Positions 48,144 to 57,644 of a DNA stretch of 64,000 nt are shown here, piece by piece. The stretch comes from Tribonema minus. Lineage: Eukaryota; Sar; Xanthophyceae; Tribonematales; Tribonemataceae. The translations under genes and the position numbers were made by a program. Positions within the stretch are counted from its first letter, which is position 1; each line of letters begins with the position of its first letter. The notes under the pieces were generated by a model, which was not told the origin of the DNA, did no database searches, and worked only from the letters and a program-made list of their open reading frames with translations. Location: NCBI GenBank assembly GCA_017506865.1, contig JAFCMP010000526.1, forward strand, positions 372,001 through 436,000, written 5' to 3'.

Positions 48144-50656
48144 TGCAGCAGCAGCACTGCTCCGTGCTGCGCAATGTCGGGGGCTTGCTCCAGATCCAAA
48201 CCCTTTCAGCGCTGCCACCGCCTAGCGGTGTACGCTCACGTGGTTGATGATGCCTGCTTAGTAACAACGGGTCTTGTACCTGCTAGATGCAGGCTGCAAG
48301 CTCCACCACTGTGCAACTTCAAACACCTGGTCACCATGGTGCAGTACCCCCTGGCTCACCGTAGCCTCTAGCAAGTCATTTTTGACGCAGAGGCGCCACA
48401 GTACTGTTGAGGTTGGTCTAACACGGCTTTCTTCAAGGTAGCCAGACGCATCTACTCGCAGCTAGACAAGTGACTGCGATGTAGACTTGTAAGTACCGCC
48501 GACTCATGCATGTATTTGATCTTACACGACGGGTACAAAGTGTACCCTGTACAGTACAGCACACTGGTACAGCAGAGTCCACGACGCCCCTGGCGTGCAC
48601 AGCATTCTGCACCAGCTCTGTAAATGATATAGCTGGCCTGCACCGCACAAGCGAAAGACCCACTTTCGCTGGCGACACACAATAGAACAGGGCTTATGCG
48701 CAGTCCAGCTGTTTTTGTCTGCGGTGACTCATCTGCGGTGACTCACTCATGTTCTTGCTTCCATGTGCACATTACCTTGGGAGGTGCATGGATCAGCACC
48801 AGCAAAGCGTTTTTTGCACCGCTTTTGAGCATTGAGATTGCAAGTATGTGATTGCGCGACCTCTTCTCATGCCTAGAGTGGCAAAGCTCTGTGAATTTGA
48901 TCTTGAATGGTCGTTGTGCTAATGAGAACAACTCCCGTTGGGTGCTTGTGCAAATTAGACACATGAAAGAAGTGTACTTCATGGTCTTGGTGAATTGCAG
49001 GGATTCGTGAAATGACTTGTTGTGTTGCTGCACTCATCGCTCCTGCGTTGTCCCAATTCAATTGCCTGGCTTATTCGCATTAGCGTCCTGCACCTTGCTC
49101 GTCTGCATGGATTGTGGTGCTCTACCGTCCGACATCTTGATCGACCATGGGTGTACATTGATGGGAACCTGAGCGTTCCCTTTAGATGGCAAGAAAGAAA
49201 GAGCTTCAATCGCTTGCTTCTGCACACCAACAGGAAGACATACTGATTTTCTGGCAGTTTCAAGCTGTTCTGATGACGTGAGTAGCTGAATGCACATGGC
49301 CGCAATCAACTCCTCCTAGCCTCATTATTGTGGCTAGAATGCACAAAGCGATGGAGTCTGCACCTCCTTGTGATTAATTCCTGGCTATGGTACACAAAGC
49401 AACTAGCATACAGCTCCAATATGGTTTAGGTAAACCATGGCAGGACAGCAAAGCAGTGACCCTGTGCAGGATCCCTCTCAAAAAAGCAAACATGACAGCT
49501 AGCTGGTAAGATGCAACGCAGCCCACCAGATGTGGTAAGTGATAGCAACATGGAAGCGCACCCCCCATTTTGGCGACATCTTTGCGAATGATCATTAATT
49601 GAGACACATCATCACAAGGTGCGAGGACTGCATACCCATCAAACATCTGGGCCTTCTCCAGCTCTACATGAGCAAGAATGACGACAAGCACACCCATCAT
49701 TGGGCTACACGCACTCCGCATGAGGGTGGGCTATGCCAGCACACGCAATTCCAGTTGGTTGCGGAAAATGCACATGCAATCATGCCATGTGATGCATAAA
49801 ATGCGTGTGGCCAGCATGGGCGGCAACACCTGCTGTGAGTGACTACAGATCAGCCTGCTGTAGCCATTGAATGGGCACGCCATAATGTGACTGAAGCAAG
49901 GGCGGGGCAGGTGCTCCGCTGCGACAGCGCAACTGCAAATGACTGCCGGTCACATCCACTTGAAGAACATGACCAACAGAAGGCGCGCAAGTATGAAATG
50001 AGCAGCAGCAGCAGCAGAAGCAGCAGCAACAGATGCAAAAGGAAACACAAAAGGCTCCGCGCAAGACAGAAGCGTACTTCAACGTCCATTTGTTGATGCA
50101 AGGGAACGAGACACTGAGGCGCCTCGCGTTTGCGTGGGCACGTCATGCCTGTGCCGGCGCCTGTAACGGCATGTGCTACGTACATATGTGTGTGCGCGCT
50201 GCGTCCCCCTCCTCCCCTCGCCCTGATGTGTTGGAATTACTCTCCAAGTGCCCGGGAGACACCAAGCAGAAGGGGCAAACCGCCCCCCTCCCTGCGTCTG
50301 TGCGCGCAATTGCGCACGGGGGCGGACCTTCGCGCAAGCGCGAGAAGAGCGGCAAGTGCGCGTCGGTCCCCCCCCCCCCCTCCCCCCCCCCCTTAAAAAA
50401 TTGTCCACTGTAAAGGAACACAAAAACAATCCCCCTCTGTAATCTGCATTTGTGATGTTGAGACCTGCGTGGCGCACAGCACTGCGCGCCTCACCTAGTG
50501 CGCCGCCGGATTGCCCCGGGGGCACGGCAAAATCGGAAAGCCTGCGCTCCGCACCGCCGCCACCCAGCTCGGCACCGGCTATCCTGTGTGCCCCTGCGGG
50601 ATTGGGCTGAGAAGAGAGGGAGGCAGAACCCCTCCCCCCCCCCTCCCCTTACCCCC
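48144..50656. other. Intergenic spacer, no gene recognised
   Basis: The stretch lies between the LYR-motif gene and the ankyrin gene. It has balanced composition and open frames up to about 115 codons on either strand with no domain I can name. A short AGC/GCA trinucleotide run lies at 50000-50035 and C runs at 50370-50392. Confidence 0.6.
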
Positions 50657-51742
50657 TCAGGCAGCAACGCTCAGCACAGGTGCTGTTTCGAGCTGCAGCG
50701 ACCCCGCGACGTCCTGCTCGCCGCCGAGGTCTGGCCAGTACAAGTGCTTCTTGGCGTGGAAGAAGCGGCACCACAGCGGCCAGTGCTCGGGGCGCACGTA
50801 CTGCAAGGGCGACGCTCCGCGCTTGTCGAGGCAGCGCAGCAGGCGCACGTCCGTGTTGAGCAGCAGCGTCGCGACGTCGAAGCGCGGCGCCGGCGTCCAC
50901 AGCGCGAAGTGCAGCGCGGTGCGCCCGCAGTCGTCGCATGTGCCCGCGTGCGCTCCGGATTCCAGCAGGAAGGCGACGACGTCGACCGAGCCGTGCCGCA
51001 CCGCCGTGTGCAGGACGCTCTCGCCGAAGCGGTTGCACGCCGTCATCGTGTGGCCGGCGGCGCGCATCGCGCGCAGCGCCGCGAGGTCGCCGCCGCGCAC
51101 CGCCCCCACCAGCGCGTTGTCGTAGGACTCCACCTGATGGGGCTGCGGGGGGCGGTGGAAGGGGGTCTCGAGGGTGGGGGCGGTCTGCGTGGAGTACCCC
51201 CGCTCCTGCAGGATGCCGTGCAGGACGGTCTCCGGGTGCACCCCGTCCGGGATGCTGTCGGGCATGTCCAGCAGGCTCGCGCGGATCGCGTCGTTGCTGC
51301 TGGTGTGCAAGACCTTGCACGGGGGCAGGCCCCAGGGCTGACCCGGCCTGAGGGTTTGCAAGGGGGGTAACTGCAGGCTGGCTCCGCTCCGGTCGGCATC
51401 GGGATCGAAATCTAGGCACGCGCAATTTGGGTGAACACCGCACGCTGTTGGAGGTGGTAGTTCTCGTATCGCCGCCGAGTGTGTGCAGGTGGGAGGCGGC
51501 GACCAGGTAGCCGCGTCGGTGCTGCTGGAAGGAGATGTCGGAGTGGATGTCTGGAAGCAGCCGCTGCTGCTGATGCTGATGCTGCTCTCGCTGGTGGTGA
51601 GGGCATGGGAATCGGTGTGTTGACGCAGTCGAAATGCTGTGTTGCCGAGGGCGATGAGCCATTGCTGGGTGAGGTCAGGACAGGAGTGGCTGTTAGTCTT
51701 GGCTAACTTCCTGAGCGGGCTGCCGTTGTCCGATAACCTCAT
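50657..51742 (-). CDS. Ankyrin-repeat protein (single exon, 361 aa)
   Basis: The first ATG of the frame is at 51742. The first 140 residues are Ser/Thr/Pro-rich and probably disordered. Then follows a region with DAIRASLLDMPDSIPD and HGILQERGYSTQTAPTLETP. The last 150 residues form ankyrin repeats: YDNALVGAVRGGDLAALRAM, NRFGESVLHTAVRHGSVDVV, DDCGRTALHFALWTPAP and DKRGASPLQYVRPEHWPLW. This arrangement resembles ankyrin proteins common in diatoms and relatives; the function is unknown and likely protein binding in the cytosol or nucleus. No intron is needed. The stop falls just before a C/G run at 50635-50650. Confidence 0.85.
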   Translation of the reverse strand: MRLSDNGSPLRKLAKTNSHSCPDLTQQWLIALGNTAFRLRQHTDSHALTTSESSISISSSGCFQTSTPTSPSSSTDAATWSPPPTCTHSAAIRELPPPTACGVHPNCACLDFDPDADRSGASLQLPPLQTLRPGQPWGLPPCKVLHTSSNDAIRASLLDMPDSIPDGVHPETVLHGILQERGYSTQTAPTLETPFHRPPQPHQVESYDNALVGAVRGGDLAALRAMRAAGHTMTACNRFGESVLHTAVRHGSVDVVAFLLESGAHAGTCDDCGRTALHFALWTPAPRFDVATLLLNTDVRLLRCLDKRGASPLQYVRPEHWPLWCRFFHAKKHLYWPDLGGEQDVAGSLQLETAPVLSVAA

Positions 51743-53076
51743 GTGTAAATCAGCAGCAGATGACGACACACACAAGCTCCGCCTCTCTCCCCCTGAGACG
51801 CTAACGCCGCTCTGTCGCAGCGCGCAGCTCTCTCTCCACCGCCTCCTGTGCGGCTTACGACCTCTCCTGCTGCTATCTCATGCGCTGTCCTGAGGTGTCT
51901 GTGTACAATGGGTAGGATGAGAAGTTTGAAGTGGTGCGACGGCGCTGCTGCAGCACTGCTTGACACAGCAAGCCTGAGCCAGACCCCAGAGGTCGCCATG
52001 AGTCACACGGAAAACCACGTCGCCGTTGACGTTTTGGAAGCGAGAGGTTCGTACGTGAGCTCTCGACTGGGGGGCCATGCTGCAAAGCGGTTGCATAGGC
52101 ATGCTACAAAGCGGTTGCCATCATACACATGATCAGCTAGCGGCGCGGTTACCCCCATGGCAAGTAGCGCAGCGCCATGAAGTGCAAATGCGAAGCGCGT
52201 CACTAAAGTGCCACCGCTGCACCAAATTTTTTCTCCTCATTGACTCTGTCAGCAGCAGCGAGCAGCTGTTGTCCTGGTACGAGGTGCGAGAAGCGTCGAC
52301 AACAGGTGCCCGCACGCGCGGCCAGTGGCGCGACAGTAATATAGGCTGCTGAACAGCTTGCACAGCAAGTGAACTTTTTGGTTTTAGTCATGCGGCGCAG
52401 CAGCGTCTCTCTAGGTGGTTCTCATGCGGCCCAGAGTCTCTTAGGTGGTGCGATACATGCTGCTGACACACTCTCGCTGGGCGCGTCCTGTCGCCTCATC
52501 GTTGGACTTTTGTTGTTCTTGCTTGAGCGAGAGAGACGTCGCACTGGTATTCACGTAAGATATACACTGAGTACCGTACCGTACGTACTTTGTCACCTCT
52601 AGTGATAGCACTGCTCGTCACTTTGCCTGCCATTTGTGGGCAGAACATGGTGTCTTGGCAGATCTGCTATTGCAGACTGGCCTGGAACTCCTACAACTAT
52701 ACGGTCGAGTGAGGTCATCAATGGATAGTAATTACAACATCAGCACCTTTGAATCGCCCAAGCTGGCGTAGTAAAGGCGGAAAGCACCAATTATTGTAGA
52801 TGACAAAGCATTTGTTGTAAACGATGAAGAATAAATGCTTGCTTAGGAATCAGGCGGCGCCCGGTTGTGTCACAATCCAAGCCTGCCTCAGAAAGGCGCC
52901 AGTAACACTCCGCCAGCTTCCTGCTGGAGCAGTTGAGAAACGTGCGCCGGGCTCTTTTATCCTCGAGGCAACCTTGACCCATGTACAGTCATGCCTTCTA
53001 GCCAATACATTGAATACAAAACTATTGCAGGATGTGCCATTAAACATGTCACACAGGGTTGTGCGGTGTCATGTGG

Positions 53077-53350
53077 AAAACTAGTGACACTGCATGCATC
53101 AGCCGCACAGCAGCGTCAGCATCTGCTCCTGCACTCAGCGCTGCCGCAGCTGCGACACCCACCTGCACGTTGTGCAATTGAACTTGACAGTCTCTTGAAT
53201 TTGTACTTGAAAACTGGTGACACTGCATGCGTCAGCCGCACAGCAGCCTCAGCATCTGCTGCTGCACTCAGCGCTACCGCAGCTGCCACACCACGTGCAC
53301 GTCGTGCATGTGAACCTGAAGAAGTGGACAGTCTCTTGAAGTGTACTTGC
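53077..53350. repeat. Tandem duplication of about 133 bp
   Basis: Two units (about 53077-53209 and 53210-53350) share GTGACACTGCATGC, CAGCCGCACAGCAGC, CAGCATCTGCT, GCACTCAGCGCT and GACAGTCTCTTGAA in order. A partial third match (GTAGCTGCCACACCA) lies near 53485. Confidence 0.9.
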
Positions 53351-53921
53351 TGACATTTAGCAGATAGCTCAAGAGTGTCGCATCAAGCAACGCTGCAAGA
53401 AGCAGCAGCCTTGATGCTTCCCATGGTGTGGCTGCAACAGTTGCATCCGCAAATGTTAATTACAATACGCTCACGCAGCGCTGCTGTAGCTGCCACACCA
53501 GCGACGTTGATGAGCAAGCATTGCCGTACATTGGCGACGACAACAAGAAACGCAAGCGTTGCTAAAGAAGCAGGCTCAGTCGCGTTGCAGCCGCCTTGAC
53601 TCACAGACACTCGTGTTGCCTGTGTGATGTGTTTCAGTTGCGCAGGTTTGTCAAGATGCAGTCGTGCAACAATTCGTCAAACTGAGCGGTGAGGCCGGCG
53701 TATTTCAACGGGGTAGCATGTACATTTATGTGTCTGTAGTACCAGCAGATGCCGTCGACCAAATCGTCCGCATCACGTCGTTGACTCTGAGCGTTTTCGC
53801 GCACTGGCGCTCTTTCTGTGTACCACTCGCACCTGCGGTACAGCGCACAGACAGCAGAGCAGCTTGAAATGAGAATGGACAATTGAGTGCAGAATCTGCC
53901 TGGAGAGCACATCAGACAGAA

Positions 53922-53946
53922 CCTAACCCGAACCCTAACCCTAAGT
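53922..53946 (+). repeat. Intergenic telomere-type tract
   Basis: Three CCCTAA-like units with one CCCGAA variant; the only such tract in the window outside an annotated gene. Confidence 0.75.
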
Positions 53947-54302
53947 GTGCTGGCAGCTCACTGCCCTTTTGCAGTATTGAAGACCGCTACGTTGAAGTTT
54001 ATTGTGTGCCACAGAGATCCGAGATGCGCTTCATGCGTACCCCCTCCCCCCCAATGTCCTTAGAGAAGCAATGAGGCACGATGTGCATACGTTCGGATCC
54101 AGAGGTACGGCAGGCACACTGCAATGGTGCTTGTTGCTTTTCGCAAACGTGTGCGGATGGTGGCGAGCAGCGGCTGATTCTGCAGTGCTGCAATGCGTGA
54201 CAAGGTCCTTTTTGCAAGTTCCACAGTTGCTGCCGAATGAGGCGCAGATGCAACAAAATTGTAGCACCAGCCGTTACCCTGATTGTTGATCTAACCGTTT
54301 GC

Positions 54303-56962
54303 TCAACACATGGCATTGGCGTGGTTCGACTTGCTGTTTGTTGCCAAGGCTGGGTTGGATGGATGGACTGGAGTTCTGAGCACCCTACACGATGATGTAC
54401 AAGCAGCATGGCTGCATGAAAAGCCATATTGACTCTGAGTCAATGACTCATGACTCACAGGTATTTTCAGGAGAGTCTGGACGGGCTCCCGCAGCCTGAC
54501 GTCCTTGACGGTCTGAACCATGAGTGCCACAAAGTCCGCCACCTTGGCCCAGGGCACGCCGAGCCTGAACACGCATACATACATACAGGGCGCCGCGCGT
54601 CAGAGAGATGTGTACAGTGTGAACTCACAGTGCACTCGGTGGGGCTGAGTGTACTTGGTGCGGTCAGTGCAGTTGAGTGAACTGCGCACTGCACTTGGGG
54701 GTGGGGTCAGTGCTCAGAGGCCATGCCTCTTCCCTGACGCAGCATAGAGCTCTGCTGCAGTCTTCCCATGCAGCACAGTACGCAACGCAGCGCACGCCAC
54801 AGTACACGATACACACGGTACACCACGGCGACACCCTTCAAGGCACTCACTGCTCGAAGAAGTTCTCCGGCAGCGCCCACGCGCGGGCCCCGCCGCCGCC
54901 GCCGCCGCCGCGGCGCTGCACGAGCGCCATGTACACGATCGCGGCGGCGATGACGGCGCGGTAGTCCTCCTGCAGGCAGCAGGTGGTTTACAGCGTCGTC
55001 AAGATACGTGCTTATTCCAGGGCACAAGGCAAGTGAGTCGAGTGAGTGAGTAAAGCGAGTGAGTCGAGCAGCGAGTCGTAGTGTCAGCGCTCACCTGCAG
55101 GCACAGGTCGCAGTCTGTGTACGCGCGCGTCTGGAACACGCCGGGGACGACGTCGCGCAGCGCGGCGGGCACGCGCGCGCGCGCGAGCGCCTCGGGCAGG
55201 CGCCTGCTCGGGTGCTGCACGTTGGTGTTGAAGCGGCGCGTCTCGAGGATCCTGTACTCGTAGCGCACGACGTCGGCGCGCGAGGGCGCGCGCCCCGCCG
55301 CGAGGATGTCCGCGCTGCTGCCGCCGCCGCGCCCCGTGCCCGCGCCGTACGGCGGCAGCGCCATCTTCATCTGGTCCGCGATGTCCATGAGGTAGTCGAT
55401 GCGGAACGCCGTGTCCTCCGCCTTGCCCGCGAGGTGCAGGCACGCGAGGCAGACCGCGGGGAGGTCCGTCGCCGGCCACATCTGCCCGGCGTCGAGGCTC
55501 ACCCACTGCGGGGGGGGGAGGGGGGGGCAAGGCACGTCACCACTTCAACTGCATGTACTTGAAGTATTGAGAGTGAGGTGAGGCACACCGCGGGGAGGTC
55601 CGTCGCAGGCCACATCTGGCCTGCGTTGAGGCTCACCCACTGCGGGGGGCGTCAAGCCACGCACGTCGCCACTTCAAAACACTGCTACATCAACGTTGGT
55701 GCGACAATCATTACATGAGGGATGCTGCATGCACCCGCCCATGTTGGTGATGCCAGATGCCAGGACTGGCACAGGAAGTGAAAAGCGTCCTGGTGACACA
55801 CGCCTTTGTCATGAAGACGCCGAATGAGGTGGCAGCTGCGCTTTAGCCAGTCCATGAAACTTGTTGACACACACAGGTGGCCTGCGCTGCCAATGCTCGT
55901 AGGGCTAGGATTAGGGTTAGCATAGGGTTAGGGTTGGGGCTATTCCTAACCCTAACCCTAGACCTAAGTTGAGCAGGCGCGCGGAATGCACAGCGGACGA
56001 GGACGCGCACCAACTGCGCAGCAATGTACACACAACATGGGGGCACAGCGGCGCTTCCGCCCCCCCGCCCGCACATGCGGCGCACTCACGTGGAAGTGGT
56101 GGAAGAAGTGGAACGCGCTGAGCATGGCGCGCTCGCCGTAGCGCATCGCGCGGCCGATGTGCCGGATCATCGCGCACGCGTCCATCTTCAGCATGCGGAA
56201 CGCGAGGCTCGACGCGACCGCCTCCTCCGCCTCGCCGCCGCCGCCCCACCGCCCGTCCAGCACCGCCGCTGCCTCCGGCGCCGCCGCCGCCGCCAGCGCC
56301 GCCGCATCGAGAAGCCGCTGCGGCGACGGCGTCACCACCGCCACCAGATGCGCCGGCTGCGCGAGCGGCGCCTGCGGCTCGGCGCGCTCCGGCGAGTAGT
56401 TGAAGCGCCGTGGCGCGTCGCTGCCGCCGCCGCCGCCGCCGCCGCCGCCGCGGTGGCGCTTGGGGCTGCGGCCGCCGGCGCGCGCTGATGCTGTTGCCGC
56501 CGCGCCGCTGCTGATGCTGCCACTGCCGCGCTTGAGCTTGGCGCCGGTCCAGGCCTCGAGGTCCTGGCGGCGCGCGAGTTGAAGTTCGACAACCCACTTG
56601 TGAACGAGCGCTGTCGCGGGCGCGGTGTCCTTCTCCGAGTCGCGCAGGCCCTTGAAGGACCACTTGGCGACCTTTTCCATGGCGCCGCGCCACTCCTGGG
56701 CGTCGTCGAGGCCGCCGGCAGCAGCGCTCAGGCTCTCCAGCGCCTCGGTGAGCGCCTCGAGGAGCCAGAGGCAGCTGGAGGCGGTGGCCTTGCTGCGGAA
56801 CTTGCTGAGGGCGGCTCGCAGCAGCGCCTGCATGTCGGGGGTGTTGTGCTTCCTGGCCCAGTCACCTAGTTGCCTGCCGAACGCAAGAGGGCGCTTGATC
56901 AGAGAGTGAGATGGTGTGCGCCTCGAGGCGGCGGCGGGCAGCAGACATTGTGCTGCTAGCAT
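54303..56962 (-). CDS. Cyclin-fold protein (4 exons, both ends uncertain)
   Basis: Exons in transcription order: 56962-56090, 55505-55095, 54969-54851, and from 54564. Junction phases 0, 0 and 2 fit. The cyclin box runs from MLKMDACAMIRHIGRAMRY and FHFFHHFH into WVSLDAGQMWPATDLPAVC, LACLHLAGKAEDT and VVRYEYRILETRRFNTN, then EDYRAVIAAAIVYMALVQ. This is closest in style to the transcription-type cyclins (C, K, L, T), which partner CDKs that act on RNA polymerase II; the subtype is not clear. A helical N-terminal 100 residues (LGDWARKHNTPDMQALLR) are unrecognised. The frame after LLKIP runs on to a stop at 54303, but a donor (GTGAGT at 54458) suggests another exon may follow. The true start could also lie in an upstream exon spliced at about 56877. 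Confidence 0.75.
55587..55676 (-). repeat. Copy of the start of cyclin exon 2 in the upstream intron
   Basis: On the + strand, CGCGGGGAGGTCCGTCGC, CCACATCTG and GAGGCTCACCCACTGCGGGG mark the exon start and acceptor at 55455-55515. The same sequence in the same order recurs at 55587-55645, including the acceptor and the ACGT(C)GCCACTTCAA flank. Confidence 0.9.
55899..55968. repeat. Head-to-head telomere-type tracts in cyclin intron 1
   Basis: GGGTTAGG-type units (55899-55940) are followed within about 10 bp by CCTAACCC-type units (55944-55968), so the two strands of telomere sequence face each other inside the intron 56089-55506. Confidence 0.88.
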
Positions 56963-57644
56963 TGGAAGTTGACATGAATCAGCAGGTACACGAGTCTCGT
57001 TTTCAATGCTTCGGTATAAAATTGAGCAGAGATGCGGGATAGATGCACACGGTGGCGCGATGTCGTAATCAGCAGTTATTACATTATTTGATACGACACG
57101 ACGCGACAAACTTCACATCTGCTGCAGATTTCAGGCTGCCCACCTGGCCGATCTGCTGCTCCTCGGGCCATCAAAAATGGCGTCAAGCCACGTTCCAGGA
57201 TCTGGACCATCGTCGAAATTCTGTACTTGCGGTAGCTCCATGGTGCTGGCGACACTGCACGCAGGTGAAATTCACAGTTCAAGCTTTTTTAGTTAAAACC
57301 AGGCCAACTGCCTGCGCGCCTGCCTGCTTGCCGGCCGAGCTCGTGAGCCACGCGTGCTCCGAGCAGCAACCCCAGCGTCAGCCCTCAGGCGGTCAACGAC
57401 AAACTTCTACTGATTGGCGGCGGCGGTGAAAACACACTTCAAAGTGCCATCATCGAGTTTTTTCTTGAGGAAACAAAAGGCGATCATTCAGCAAAGAAGC
57501 AGAGAGCTCGGCACCAGGAAAACTGAGGCCGGTGCGAAGCAAAGGGAGCGCGGCCTCTCCACAGGCTCGTCGGGACACACTCTTGTCGCCCGCGCCATGG
57601 CCTAAGGAGCACGGCAAAAATCACCGAGACAGATTGGCAGGCCA
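56963..57644. promoter_or_regulatory. Divergent region between cyclin-like gene and kinase gene
   Basis: About 680 bp between start codons. An open frame of 63 codons on the + strand (57414-57605) ends 40 bp before the kinase ATG; it resembles nothing known and may be leader sequence. Part of the region may be an unrecognised 5' exon of the cyclin gene. Confidence 0.45.

Larger units (their letters stand above)
51743..54302. other. Intergenic spacer with tandem repeats, no gene recognised
   Basis: Apart from a 133 bp tandem duplication (53077-53350) and a short telomere-type tract (53925-53945), I see nothing structured. The far end may contain further 3' exons of the cyclin-like gene, but none could be supported. 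Confidence 0.5.

Noticed and set aside
49374-49721. 115-codon open frame on the - strand in the 48-50 kb spacer
   Set aside because: It has no domain, its codon use is unlike the exons here and no splice partners are evident.
55511-55530. G/C homopolymers as regulatory G-quadruplex sites
   Set aside because: They coincide with acceptor-side pyrimidine tracts on the transcribed strand, and nothing further supports a quadruplex role.
57414-57605. 63-codon open frame before the kinase start
   Set aside because: It has no homology I recognise, ends before the kinase ATG in another frame and could be leader sequence.
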